A stretch of DNA of 64,000 nt, from NCBI RefSeq assembly GCF_018812025.1, contig NC_063058.1:17446797-17510796 (forward strand), given 5' to 3'. Below are positions 1 to 11,790 of this stretch, one piece after another (positions within the stretch are counted from its first letter, which is position 1; each line of letters starts with the position of its first letter). A program made the translations under genes and the position numbers. Source of the stretch: Megalobrama amblycephala (Eukaryota > Chordata > Actinopteri > Cypriniformes > Xenocyprididae). The notes below the pieces were generated by a model. The model had not been told where the DNA came from, searched no databases, and was given only the letters and a program-made list of their open reading frames with translations.

Positions 1-178
1 TAAACAGTAATATTGTGAAAGATTATTACAATTTTAAAATAACTGATTTCTGTTTTAATATGGTTTAAGATTTAATTTATTCCAGTGGTAGCAAAGCTGA
101 ACTTTCAGCAGCCATTCAGTTTTCATTGATCAGATATCATTATTGGTGAACCCAAATTTTTGAATGGTAGCCTAGTGT
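1..178 (+). repeat. Right part of an ACTACCGTTCAAAAG-type fish repeat
   Basis: The segment reads AACAGTAATATTGTGAAAG, then an AATTTATTCCAGTGG block, and ends in a degenerate inverse of the family terminus near 160-178 (TTTTTGAATGGTAGCC). The same core recurs near 10.2, 27.3 and 31.5 kb. It is truncated by the window edge and is non-coding. Confidence 0.6.
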
Positions 179-261
179 ATGTTCTATTTTTTTTTCCCAG
201 ATGTTTAGAATTAGATATGTTTTTGCATGCTCTGTGAATTTTTATTTTTATTTTATTCTGC

Positions 262-882
262 TCTATTTATGGACCAAGCCCTGAAAGGGCTATTCTTGGG
301 TGTTTTTGAGGTTCTTAGCATGCTTCAAATTGCATGAAACTCGACAACCACATCAAAGTTGTCGGCCAGCCTTAGAAACAGGCGTGGTGGAGGGGCTCTG
401 TAGCGCCACCTTTTGACAAAAGTTGGGGGGGATAGTTTTACCTACAGTCACCGAACTCGGTACATGTATTGATCTTATCAAGCCGGACAACTTTCTAATT
501 TACTGTCTTTATCTCCGGCCAACAGGAAGTCAGCTATTTTGGTTTGAATATGGATGTTTTTTTTTTTTTTTTAAATCAGGTTCTGAATTTTAAACTACTA
601 CTCCTAGCTAGTTTATATGATTCACACCAAACTTTTTCAACATGATGCCTAGACATTGAAGACACTAAATTGTCAATGGATGGATATCCCGAACGGTGTC
701 ACCATGGCGAGGGGTTAAAATAATAACAAAAAGGGAAAAAGGAAAACTCTCATATCTTGACATAATCCTTTTACATTGACCCAGTTTAAATGCATATTGC
801 CTATCATGCACAGTCTCCCAAAAGCCTCCGGGGTTTTGGTGGTGATGGGGCTTGAGCCCATTATCGCTGCTTGCAGTTATAT
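262..882. repeat. Unclassified interspersed repeat, about 620 bp
   Basis: The left end has ATGGACCAAGCCCTGAAAG and the right end GGGGCTTGAGCCC followed by TCGCTGCTTGCAG, a loose terminal inverted repeat. The interior contains a GCGCCACCTTTTG box near 401, also seen inverted in the neighbouring repeat. No coding potential is visible. The boundaries are approximate. Confidence 0.45.
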
Positions 883-902
883 TTTTATTTTATTTTATTC
901 TA

Positions 903-905
<3 letters not shown>

Positions 906-945
<40 letters not shown>
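906..945. repeat. (ATT)n microsatellite
   Basis: About 13 ATT units. A shorter AAT run at 1020-1042 lies on the other side of a short spacer. Open frames here are low-complexity runs of Ile or Leu and were not called as genes. Confidence 0.9.
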
Positions 946-1042
946 TTACAAGAGAGATCTGGTCAAGAAATCCTGCAATCAGATTCAGGCAGTATAAAAG
1001 ATATCACATATAAAGCAATAAATAATAATAATAATAATAAAT

Positions 1043-3249
1043 ATAGCTGCAAGCAGCAATTATGGGGCCAAGCACAAAAACGGCACAAGAAGCCAGCCAA
1101 CATGGCTGGGAGCATCAGACCAACAGCAGCAGTGAGCAATTAGAAAAAAAAGTTATTAGCATTTTTGTCAATTTTCTTACAACTTTTGACGACAAGGTGG
1201 CGCTGGTCCGAACCTTCTCAGGCTCCTTCAGAGCATTATCCTGATGACCCATACCAAATTTATGAATTTTGGTCAAATCCATCAGAAGTTATAAGCAAAA
1301 ATAGCCATTTTTCATATCTCCACTCCAGTAGGTGGCGCTGCGCCGAAACACTGTATAATGCCTCAGGTCATGCTTGTGATGACACGTACCAAGTTTGGTC
1401 TGAATATGATAAAGCATTGCAGAGATACAGCTTCAAGAGTCATTTTTGCATCATATCTCAAATTGTTTGCTCTGGTATACGAAAACGGTTTGACTTATCG
1501 ACTTCAAATCCATAACTTTCTGTTGGCATTGTCTGAAGATCATACGGTTCAATTTTGGTGAAAATCGGAGCAACGGTCTAGGAGGAGTTTGAAAAAGTAA
1601 GTTTTTAAAGAAAAACAATACAGCGGACTGGAAGTTCAGCTGACTATAGCAAATTTGATATCTATGTTCTCAGCATGACCCAAGGAATCTACAGAGACCA
1701 GTTTCATTACAATCGGTTAATATAGTCAAAAGTTATTAGCATTTTTGTAAATTTTGTTATAACTTTTGACCACAAGGTGGCGCTGGTCCGAAACTTCTCA
1801 GGCTCCTTCAGGACATTGTGCTGATGACCCATACCGAGTTTCGTAACGATACTTGAATGCGTTCATAAAATACAGCACTTTAGCACAAAATTCAAAATGG
1901 ACGACGGCCAAAATGGTTGAAATGGGAAAATTGGATATCATTCAACTCGGCATGACTCCCTGAATCCAACAAGACCAAAGTTATGATTTATGGACAAACC
2001 CATCTGAAGTTATAAGCAAAAATAGCCATTTTTCTTATCTCCGCACCAGTAGGTGGCACTGCGATGAAACGCTGCATGATGCCTCATGTCATGATTTTGA
2101 TGAGATGTACCAAGTTTGGTCTAAATACGATAAAGCATTGCGGAGATACAGGTTCAAGAGTTTGTTTTGCATCATGCCTTAAATTCGTTGCTCCGGTATA
2201 CGAAAACGGTTTGACGTATCAACTTGAAATCCATAACTTTTTGTCGGCATGGTCTGAAGATGACACGGTTCAATTTTGGTGAAAATCGGAGCAACGGTCT
2301 AGGAGGAGTTTGAAAAAGTAGGTTTTTAAAGAAAAACAATATGGCGGACAGGAAGTTTAGCTGACTATGGCAAATTTGATATCTATGTTCTCAGCATGAC
2401 CCAAGGAATCTACTGAGACCAGTGTCATTACAATTGGTGAATACAGTCAAAAGTTATTAGCATTTTTGTAAATTTTGTTATAACTTTTGACCACAAGGTG
2501 GCGCTGTGCCGAAACTTCTCAGGCTCCTTCAGGGCATTGTGCTGATGACCCATACCAAGTTTTGTAAAGATACGTTAATGCGTTCGTAAAATACAGCATT
2601 TTATCACAAAATTCAAAATGGCCGACGGCCAAAATGGCCGAAGTGGGAAAATTGGATATCATTCGACTCGGCATGATTCCCCGAATCCAACGAGACCAAA
2701 TATATGATTTTTGGACAAACCCATCAAAAGTTATAAGCAAAAATAGCCATTTTTCATATCTCCGCACCAGTAGGTGGCGCTGATCCAAACCCTGCATGGT
2801 GCCTCAGGACATGCTCCGTGAAAATCGGAGTAACGGCCTAGGAGGAGTTCGAAAAAGTAGGTTTTTCAGAAATTTCAAAATGGCGGAAAAATTTTCATGA
2901 CGGAAAATGACGCATAGGGTGCGGTCGATTCGGACTGACCCAAGGAATCAGAGGAAAAAAGAATTTAGTTTCTAGCCCTTATGGTTCAAAAGTTATTAAC
3001 ATAAACATGAGTGCAACTTTGGACAGCTGGTGGCGCTAGAGGGATTGAGTTAGAGACTCCAAATTTGCTACGGACACAGATTAGACTGTCCTCTAACTGT
3101 GTGCCAAATTTCACAACTTTTTAACATACGGTTCTATAGGCTGCCATAGACTCAAGAGCGGAAGAAGAAGAATAATCGAAAATAAAAAGAACGCCAACAG
3201 ATACAATAGGTGCCTACGCACCTTCGGTGCTTGTCCCCTAATAATTACA
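1043..3249 (+). repeat. 2.2-kb repeat with about 721-bp tandem units
   Basis: The ends form an imperfect inverted pair: AATTATGGGGCCAAGCAC near 1057 and GGTGCTTGTCCCCTAAT near 3226. Inside, blocks recur with a strict 721-bp period: the GTAGGTGGCGCTG/GTAGGTGGCACTG box at about 1328, 2049 and 2770, and the CCACAAGGTGGCGCTG box at 1770 and 2491, with a variant at 1190. No transposase frame is seen, so it is probably a non-autonomous element or satellite-like composite. The GGTGGCGC boxes resemble the CTCF core (see findings). Confidence 0.7.
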
Positions 3250-4439
3250 ACAATTACAATAAAACAAACCTGATGCTTCATTTAATGCTGAAACGTATAA
3301 AAAAAAAACTCAAAAATTAATTTTCATCCAGCATATGTATGCAGAGTATTGCTAACAAGTCATATACTGCACTTTAGGAGTGATATTTGTATTTTATGAT
3401 CCGTTTGTATTATATTTCTGTGTGTGAAGATGAGGTTACATTTCAGTTATTCTGCTGTTTTAGAACGTTTTAGTAGTTGTTGTTGTCTGTACAAAGGCAT
3501 TTTTTTTCCTGAATGAGCAAAGCAATGAGAGATCAGAGAGGAAGGCTGAGATTTCTCTGTAATTTTTGCTCAAATGATTCCCCTCACTCTTTTCAGATGG
3601 CGTGTCATCAGGCCCGACCACACATGACTGATGCTCGTCTATTCTGAAATCAGTCGAGGGTAAAAGATCCTATATAGAGCTCCCTGACAAAAGGGGAAAA
3701 AATTGCAATCTGCAAGAAAAGATGATTGATGGCTCTTTAATCAGTGTCCTGCTGCACTAAGGCTTCCTGACGTGTGGAGCGACCTGGGTTCACATCGATG
3801 CGGTGGCTCTAAACTTTTAAAATGATATTTGTCATACTGTGCTTTTTACCGGAGTCAGCGGACGAGGACTGATGATAGAAAAGATGCTCCTGCCAGTTAA
3901 CAGGTGGAGATCACAATTACTGACAGCTGGTTGAGAGAGCTGATTGCTGAAGACACACGGAGAGCAGCTAAAGCAAGACAGGAAGATTCAAGAGATGAGA
4001 GGAATCCAAGGTAAAGATCAGGAGGGGAGCGCTGCTTTGCTTCTACATATTTATGTCATTTACTTATAATACAATTTTTAAAAAATATGTAGTCAGATTA
4101 AACTTTTTTTAATTCTTATTTTTAATTTTGTTTACGCAATTTTATTATTTTACTTTATGCGAGTGGTTATTACCTCTTCTCATCAGCATGACTCCAAGTT
4201 AATATGATATTCTGTCCCTGATTATGGCTGTGAGCAATATAAATGACAATGTAATTTGGGTAAAAATCATAAGCCTAATTGTAGGGTTGTCACAATATCA
4301 GAATTTCAGTAAGCCTAATGGCTACCAATACCACTAAAATTTTAGATATTACAGCAAAAACTAGTAGCCTATTGAACACACTTTTATTATTTAAAAAACA
4401 AAACAATATTTACATTAATATTTATACAAATATTAACAA
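3250..4439. other. Mostly unique DNA; possible orphan 5' UTR exon ending at 4010
   Basis: There is no sustained open frame. A relatively GC-balanced block at about 3750-4010 ends in GGAATCCAAG followed by GTAAAG, an acceptable splice donor, and contains only very short frames. It could be a non-coding exon of a left-hand gene such as syt9, whose mammalian orthologue precedes OLFML1, but no syt9 coding sequence was recognised. The exon reading is speculative. Confidence 0.2.
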
Positions 4440-4770
4440 ATTATATTTGGCCTTCAAGTATTTCCCAATTAAGCAAACACGGCTTAATTTTTTAATATTT
4501 ACGCTATGTCAATTAAGCAAACACAGCTTAATTTTTTATAGTTATGCTAATATTTATATTATATGTATATTACCAAATTAAGTTATATTTGGCCTTTCAG
4601 TATTTGTCAATTAAGCAATCATAGCTTCAGTTTTTAATATTTGTTAATATTTATATTACTATTACCAAATGAAATTGACTTCAATTTGTCATTTTAGAAA
4701 ACATAGCTTTATATTTTAATTATTTATTTTAATATTAACAATTTAAAATATATTTAGTATTTGTCAATTA
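4440..4770 (+). repeat. Degenerate AATTAAGCAAACA minisatellite
   Basis: The phrase CAATTAAGCAA occurs about four times (near 4468, 4509, 4607 and 4765), mostly followed by a variant of GCTTAATTTTTTA. It is AT-rich, diverged and non-coding. Confidence 0.55.
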
Positions 4771-4857
4771 AGCAAAAATGGCTTCTTGTCAATATTACTA
4801 TATTAGCGGCAGATCTACTGCAAAACATTTTGAGGTAGCCTATTGGGATGCTTTAAG

Positions 4858-5101
4858 TAGTGTTGCCAAGTCCGCGGTTTTCCCGGGGAATTTGTCTACT
4901 TTTACACCGTTGCCGTGGGTTTTTTTTCAAATCCGCGGGTTGAATCGACCCAAAATAACACGATATTTAGTACCTGGTATGCGAATTTTACCAGGGGAGC
5001 CCAGCCAAAAAGCGAATTTTACAGTGGAACCCCCTGAAATGTTATTGGGCTAGTTTTGAGGAGCAATTGGGCGAGTTTTGTGTGAAAACCTGGCAACCCT
5101 G
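4858..5101. mobile_element. Short hAT-like non-autonomous element
   Basis: The termini TAGTGTTGCCAAGTC and AACCTGGCAACCCTG are imperfect inverted repeats of the CAGNGTTGCCA type seen in hAT MITEs. The flanking 8-mers GCTTTAAG and ATGCTAAG are only a poor match for a target duplication. The interior is a moderately GC-rich tract with no convincing gene. Confidence 0.45.
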
Positions 5102-5126
5102 ATGCTAAGTTTAATAAAGTAGGTAA

Positions 5127-6277
5127 TAGGGGTGTAACGATTTATCGCAGTACGATATATCGCGATGCAAAAATGTTACGATATGCATCGTAGAGTGATG
5201 GCGATGCTTTTACGATATGACGGCAGTCTAATCTTATTGGTTGAGCTGCCAACGTAACCTACTCTGCAAGGTGGGAGTGAGAGAAGCCGGTTGTCACCGC
5301 ATATAAATGGTCTGTCTCAATCAGCTCTCTAGTTCAGTAAGTGTTTCGGGCACACATTGAATCTTGCAAGCAGGTTTAAAAGTTTCTCGCGTCAGTCTCT
5401 TGCTTGGTCGCGTGAGAAAAGTCGTGGCTTTCCTTTACCGCAGTGCCACAGCGACAGCTGTGCTCACAGAAAAGCAAAAGATGCTTGCGATGCTTTGCTT
5501 TAAGAAGTTCCGCGGGGCCGTTCACATATTGCGTCTTTTCCGCGTGCAAGTCAGTTATTTCAAATGTAGCCGCGCGGCAGGCGCGCTCATAATGGGATCA
5601 ACACGGTCGCGACGCGCATCCGGTGCGTTTTCCAGGCGCATCGAGATGAACAATTCTCAACTTTTCAGAATGCCGCAAGCGCACCGCAGGTCGTGTGACA
5701 AGAATCAACCGATCAGCTATGGCCTTTCCGTAACAAAACATCAAAACCGAACAGCTGATCATAGCTGTACAGGGTGGTTTTTATATATTATCTCCATAAA
5801 TATATCTAGTAGTAAAGCTAATGCAAGGGCTAGAAATCATTTATCCTTTGCAGAAACTTCCTGATCCTCTTCGAGAGCGCGGTTCATGGTTGCATAGCAA
5901 CGGCCGACGCCACGGGAGCGCAAGCGCTTTGGAAAGAAGGAGAAGCGGTGCGGCCGCGCCTTCCACGCGTTTTTAGACGCGATATGTGAACGGTCCCTAT
6001 TCATAATTCTAAGTTCATGTTAAATTTAACATTCTTTTTCAGTGACAGACAGGCCTATTCAGCTGTTGATCTGAATACAGAAGGTTTTTATTAAACCTTG
6101 AAATGTGATCTTGTATGTACAACAAGAAAAATTATTGAAATTTGTTGATGTTTTTTGAATAAATCTTGTTTGAATTTCAGTTTCATTTTGTTCAAAATAT
6201 CGTGATACGTATCGTATCGTGAACTCCGTATCGAGATACGTACCGTATCGTGAGCTGAGCGTATCGTTACACCCCTA
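5127..6277 (+). mobile_element. hAT-type non-autonomous transposon, copy 1, with nested element
   Basis: It starts TAGGGGTGTAACGAT and ends ATCGTTACACCCCTA. It is flanked by a perfect 8-bp target duplication, GTAGGTAA, at 5119-5126 and 6278-6285. An 8-bp duplication plus TAGGGG termini is diagnostic of the hAT superfamily. No hAT transposase frame is present. The interior carries a second element (5514-5998). Homologous copies are at 35759-36746 (inverted) and 47150-48136. Confidence 0.88.
5514..5998 (+). mobile_element. Nested GGGGCCGTTCACATAT element inside hAT copy 1
   Basis: Inverted termini GGGGCCGTTCACATATTGCG and CGCGATATGTGAACGGTCCC bound about 485 bp. The same nested arrangement is present in the other two hAT copies, so insertion preceded amplification of the composite. 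A frame from 5592 to 5864 (MGSTRSRRA to NHLSFAETS) is open here and in the other two copies (see findings). Confidence 0.7.
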
Positions 6278-6285
6278 GTAGGTAA

Positions 6286-7022
6286 TAGAGTGCCCCAGGG
6301 ATGACGCGTTTTTGTAGGCCAACCCGGAAGTTAGCGGCGCACGGGTTCCCTCGGTTGAAAACCTATGCATTTTTCCCATAGACTTTTGGAAAATCGCAGA
6401 AAATAAGCTCTGTGTTTAACAAAGGGTTATGACACTTACATGTTTTGTCTATCAAGATAATCTTTACAAGTTAACACAACATTTATAGATTTTGAAGCCT
6501 AAATAAAGTTGTCAGATATAAAAGGCTAACAGTAGGCTATAAACGGACTACAGCACACCATGGTCGCGGATCAACGTCGTCACCACCAAGCGTCCTCAAA
6601 CTGCATTTAAAAAACAACTCTATTTAAAAACATGCTTGCTGATTATGATCTGTGCTGTTATGAATACTTATCCACTTTTTCATGAGCAATGCTGTCCAAA
6701 TGTCCCGTTTTTAATGATGACGTCTAAAGTCCCCGCCAAAGGAAGTAGTGCCTTTTAGCAATTTGTTAGTAACCGCCGATTTTAAGACACAGTAAAAGTT
6801 TAAAAAAAATCACAAGCGGGTTATAACTGGTGTGTTTTATGTCATAGATCAAAACGTTAAAGTATTTAGAGGCTTTGTTAACCACAGACCTTATTTCAGG
6901 CGATTTAGCAAAAACCCATTCAAAAAACCCATAGACTTTACGGCGTTGGAACCAGAAGTCCTAAAATGCTAACTCGCTTCCGGGTTTTGCCTACAAAAAT
7001 GCGTCATCCCTGAGACACTCTA
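6286..7022. mobile_element. MITE with TAGAGTG termini, about 737 bp
   Basis: The left terminus TAGAGTGCCCCAGGGATGAC and the right terminus GTCATCCCTGAGACACTCTA are inverted repeats. The subterminal CGGAAG/CTTCCGGG and TTTGTAGGC/GCCTACAAA blocks continue the pairing. It abuts the target duplication of hAT copy 1. It is non-coding. Confidence 0.75.
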
Positions 7023-8360
7023 TAAAGTATATGTAATAAAGAGTAATATTAGCATATTAGCTTAGCAAGCACCACTAATACCATCTTTGGGCTGTCTGTT
7101 ACGATCTGTCTACACTAAAGTGTAGGTTCTATAAAGAACATTTTCTTCTAAGATATAAAACAAAAGTTGCTAATAACAGCTTGCAGACTAGCCGGCGGCT
7201 AGTTGACAGGATTCTAGCATTACTCGCTCTTGTCGGCGACAGAGTGTTTTAGTTGTTATTAGAAGCATTAGTTTTGTAAATTGACCGCAGTTAGACCTCT
7301 CCTGCCGTTAAACCCATCAATGTTTACCTAATGAAACCTGAAATTTTATGACGGCAAGATGTGCTAATGGCTCACATTGCTAATCAAGGAGCTGGCACTC
7401 AGGGGTAGAGGAACTGTCAAGGGTGAAGAGGGAAGTGTTTCCAGTAACTGCTGTGTTCTGTGGGCCCCACCGCTTCCTAATTACTGCCAGCATTATGAAT
7501 TATTTAACAGCGTGATCTCTGTGATGTGCAAAACTGAGGCAAACTCTGTGCTCTCAGATCATTCCACGGGGCTTATGATCTGCCACCAGACGGTAGGGCG
7601 CTTTAGTAACGCAGGCATCGTAGGGATTACGGTCCTGTCCAGTGCATCTTGCATCTCGCTGCACCTTTTCTCTTAATTCTCGCTTAAGTTTTAAAATCTA
7701 ATTATGCTCATTTACTGGTTCCGGTAATGGGGCTCTAATCAGACTGCCTTAATCAATGGTATCAGGTTGATAGAGTGTTAATAGAGAATCCTTTAGGGCT
7801 TTACTGAGGTGGATCTGAAGATTTAAGTGCACATGGATGGCTTTATTTTTATAGTTAAACTGTAGGTTATACCAGGGTACAGTGATGGCATCCAGTGCTT
7901 TTATTGTTAAAGAAAGCTAAAACTATTAAAAAGGCAGCAGCTATTGTAGTAAGTATAATAGCAATATATGCTATTTACACTAAACAGTTATAGTGTCATA
8001 TACTATTTGGACCTCAGTGTAATATAGTGTGTTATAAAACAGTATATGCAATAATAACAAAATATTCAGTGTATATAATTAATATATCGATTAAAATCAT
8101 AATGGATGCTGCGTCATTACTTGTCCTTGTTGCTAAACCTTACCATATATCTGACCTAAAAGCCTAAATTAAATCTGTTCGGCATATAAAGCTATTGTGT
8201 CTCTTCAGAAGCGTCAACGTGGTAGATGGTAGGCATTAAAAATATCTTTGTGTTCTGAAGATGAACAAAAGTCTTACGGGTTTGGAACGACATGAGGGTG
8301 AGTAATTAATGACAGAATTTTCATTTTTGGGTGAACTAACCTTTTGAGTTATTATAAGTG
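7023..8360. other. Intergenic, no gene seen; solo repeat end at 8255-8345
   Basis: No conserved frame or RNA gene was recognised. At about 8255-8345 there is one end of the GGGTGAACTA-type repeat (AGTCTTACGGGTTTGG, then ACAGAATTTTCATTTTTGG), homologous to the right arm of the hairpin element near 29.6 kb but without a partner end. Confidence 0.5.
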
Positions 8361-9018
8361 CCTAAAGGCAGGGTAGATGATTTGCTTCAAAAACATTTTT
8401 TGTTATGCTGGTTGAAAGTCTCTTCACAGCCTGAGCCTGATAGCAGTTAAGTAGCAGTTATGTATTTATACAGTCTGTGGAAGGCGTAGGACCATAAAAT
8501 GTTCATTCAGTCATATCCCTTGGTCCGAGGGATATGATAGGATATCCTACCTGCCTGTCAACGTAAGTTTTTCATCATATGTCATCAGTGCATTTCACAG
8601 TTAGACAGATGCCAGTCACGAGCACCACAGCCAAAACAGCAGCCACGCTTTACAGTTCCATAACTATTGAGATGGAAACCCGTGATGTTATAATCAGAGT
8701 GGTTTGTGACTCTAATTTATGCCTTTCAATGGCAGCACTATCAACGGCAAAATTAATCTGCAGCAGTCAGGTGGTACAGGTCAGAGCTCTTTAAGTTGTT
8801 TACGTTCATTATTATTGTAATGCTGTGTGCTTTGAGACATGAGGTAGTTTAACGCCGCCTCTTGTGACGCTTTTGTTTGCTCCCTGCTGTACGCGTTCAT
8901 GTATTTTGGGGGAGGCGTGGCTTTGGAGATGCTCTGAAGGGAGGGTAAGATCTTATGCTTTCAAAGATAACTAATGTTAATGCTAGCCTCTCCGAAAATG
9001 ACCTACCCTACCTTTAGG
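8361..9018. mobile_element. MITE with CCTAAAGG(C/T)AGGGTAG termini
   Basis: The left end CCTAAAGGCAGGGTAGATGA pairs with the right end CTACCCTACCTTTAGG. The right-hand part (CTCCAAAGCC-type block, GGAGGGTAAGATCTTATGC) is homologous in inverse orientation to 11269-11440. About 658 bp, no transposase frame. Confidence 0.65.
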
Positions 9019-9228
9019 AAAATGTCTCACTTTTTCTGAACTTTTTCAACCTGGCTGGAAGTATGAAGTCAGTTCTTATTAAGTTCACACAGGTGTCTGA
9101 GGAGAATAACAACCCTGTTCATCAACATGAACATGTTTCACAAAGTTGATGACGAGAAAGTGTCCAAGACGTTTTGTCGTCTTTTTGAATGATATATTGT
9201 TTCATATCTCGAAACCTAACTTCATATT

Positions 9229-10022
9229 GGCCACGTACACACTGTAAGTTTCAGGAGTGACAACCGCATTTAAATGCTGGAGTGAATCCCCTAAATTATC
9301 ATGTGTGTACGGAACATGACTCACTATCGAAAATGCGATGATTTACAGCTTGGAAACCATAGCAATGTTCTGGCTTCTCTTGTGTTTGGTATCCGTTATC
9401 GTGACATTAAAGTGACAAAACACTCATTATTTTAAGCAATTTAACTAAACACAGTCACAGTTACACAGTCGACGGAGGCGTCGTGTTTTGTTTATGCTTG
9501 TACAGCCAGTTTCACACAGAGCGCGCTCTTTGTGTGTTGCCATGGTTACTCATTATAAGCGTATTTGGGCTTGTAGTTTAAGCTCGTCTCATAAAGCGAA
9601 TGGGTTTATTGAGTTATTAAAGTGAGCAGACATTAATTGCGATATTTTGGTCTTATTTTAAGCATAAAGCATTTGAATTTATTTAGGTTTATTATGGGCT
9701 TATTCTTGTTCGCTGATTTTTCTAGCAAGATCTGGCAACTCGAATGAGAAAAGGCTCGTGCTTTCCCTGTGATTGACCGCACATACAGAAGAGAGACACA
9801 TCTACGGTGAAGATTAAAAAACGTCATTAACAACTAGGTGTTGAGTTCGGTGCATAGAATTTCTGTAAATGCGGTTGTCACTACCTGTATTTTTCGGGAG
9901 TTAATACGGCTGTAGAATGAGGTTGACACCCTCGTATTTTACTGAACTGTGTGTGTACAGAACGCGATTAAACACTAAAAGGTGAACTGACAACCGAATT
10001 TAGCTGCAGTGTGTACGTGGCC
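9229..10022. mobile_element. MITE with GGCCACGTACACAC termini and ATT flanks
   Basis: The left end GGCCACGTACACACTG is the inverse of the right end CAGTGTGTACGTGGCC. ATT stands on both sides, compatible with a 3-bp target duplication as in Harbinger-type elements. GTGACAACCGCATTTA near 9257 is echoed at the right by GACAACCGAATTTA. Frames inside are short and unconvincing. Confidence 0.7.
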
Positions 10023-10192
10023 ATTGTGAGGCGTTTTGATCGTGGTAAATTTCTTAGGCTATATAAAAATAAAAGCCACTTGTTTTGATATTTTGTTAAA
10101 TATTGCAAACACTTTTATATTTCTGGCTAAAGTTTCCAAATACTATTTGGAGGCATTGTGTAGAATGATTACCATGTTTATTCACCATGGTA

Positions 10193-10560
10193 TTACTGTT
10201 CAAAAGTTTGGGGTCAGTAAGGTTTTTTGTTGTTGTTGTTTTTGAAAGAAGAAAAATACAGTAAAAACAGTGAGAAATTATTACAATTTAAAATAACTTT
10301 TTTTATAATAATTTACAACATAATTTATTCCTGTGATGACAAAACAGAATTTTCAGCATTATTCTTCAGTGTCACATGATCCTAATATGATTCTAATATG
10401 CTGATTTGGTGCTCAATAAACATTTCTTATTATTATTAAAGTTTTTTTCTGCTTAATATTTTTGTTAAAAAAAATTTCTTTGATTAATATAAAGTTCAAA
10501 AAGCAGCATTTATTTGAAATAGAAATCTTTTGTAAATTTATAAATGAAAAAAAAAAATTA
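10193..10560 (+). repeat. ACTACCGTTCAAAAG-type repeat, left part
   Basis: It starts TACTGTTCAAAAGTTTGGGG, followed by GTCAGTAAGGTTTTTTG, AATTTATTCCTGTGATG, TTCAGTGTCACATGATCC and AAATCTTTTGTAAA. Related copies lie at 1-178, about 27290-27930 and 31495-31790. The right terminus is missing. Confidence 0.75.
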
Positions 10561-11268
10561 AACTCTAAAACAGTAGAATATGTGATATGGTTTCAAGGTA
10601 CTTTAAAATACCATGGTAAATGAAAAAAAAGTGTTACTTTTAGTGAATACCTGAGAACACCACAGCAAGAACTTAGGTGAGACAATCACATATAATCAAC
10701 ACAAGCATTAATCACACACTGAGAAAAGTTTTCGCTGAGGTGATTCACCCTGTTCTTATCCTCTGTTGCTAAGTGGTAAATCGGTTAAATTAGCATCTAT
10801 AATAAACCAATGAACTATACCGAACAATATTGAGTGGGAGAGAAACATTCATATTTTCTGATTATTCTCCACCTACACACCTGTTCAAATACAATTTGGG
10901 GAGTCATTCTATATTTGCTTTCATCAGCTATTGGTTGCATTAACAGCAGTGTTATGTAACGCCAGTGTGAGTAACTAATGACTTTTCTTGAGAAGCAACA
11001 TCTGTCACAGGATCTGGAGGTTTATGAAGATGTAAATGTGACCATTAAATGATGTATTACACCTATCAAATCATTTTTGCTTCATATATTCCTGTTGTGT
11101 GATTTGACCTGTCTGTTAGATGTTCAATTAAACGGGTTTAAATGCCAAAGGAGATCTGTAGAAATAGTTGTACTTGGCTTAATCTTCCTAAAATCATCTT
11201 CTTAATACCCTGTTCAGTTTTGTCTGATCATCTTAACAGCCTGTTATCTTCATAGGGCTTTTTGAGCT
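10561..11268. other. Intergenic, nothing recognised
   Basis: AT-rich sequence with no conserved frame, repeat end or RNA gene that I can identify. Confidence 0.5.
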
Positions 11269-11595
11269 TAAAGGTAGGGTAGGCAATTTCTGAGAGGCTA
11301 GCAATAGCAAGCTAGCTTTGAAAGCATAAGATCCCACCCTCCCTTCAGAGCATCTCCAAAGCCACTCCTCCTCTAAAACACATGAACGCACACAACCAAA
11401 ACAGAGTCTGCAAAGTGTCAAGAGACAGCATTAAATGTCTCAAAGCACATAACATTACAATAATAATGAATGTATACAATATAAAGAGCACTGACCTGTA
11501 CCACCTGACTGCTGCATCACATGTTGCCATCCTGTTGTTTTGGTTCAGGAGGAACTGTAAAAGGTGGCTGCTGTTTGTTTGTGCCGTTCGGTAAC
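11269..11595 (+). mobile_element. Truncated MITE related to 8361-9018
   Basis: It starts TTAAAGGTAGGGTAGGCAAT. The stretch GAAAGCATAAGATCCCACCC to GCATCTCCAAAGCC is the inverse of the right part of the 8361-9018 element. The opposite terminus was not found. Short frames on both strands here are repeat sequence. Confidence 0.6.
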
Positions 11596-11602
11596 TCTCT
11601 AG

Positions 11603-11790
11603 GGCTTTTCACACTTGAAATAGTTAACCCTGGGTCATTTTAAACCCCAGGTAAATGGAATCCTGGGTTATCTTGCTTCACGTTTCACACTGCTCATAAT
11701 TTACCCAGGGTTAACAATTAATCATAAGCTGACGTTTCACATTGTACATTCCTAAACCCTGGGTTAACATTCTTATTTGCCTATTTGCGG
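11603..11790. repeat. Repeat fragment with GTTAACCCTGGGT blocks
   Basis: GGGCTTTTCACACTTG is followed by several direct and inverted copies of TTAACCCTGGGT and ACCCAGGGTTAA. The layout is typical of a small palindromic fish MITE. Its far boundary is unclear. Confidence 0.5.

Noticed and set aside
871..1143. Open frame of about 90 codons in the ATT microsatellite region
   Set aside because: It is a run of Ile/Asn codons from simple repeats with no conserved sequence.
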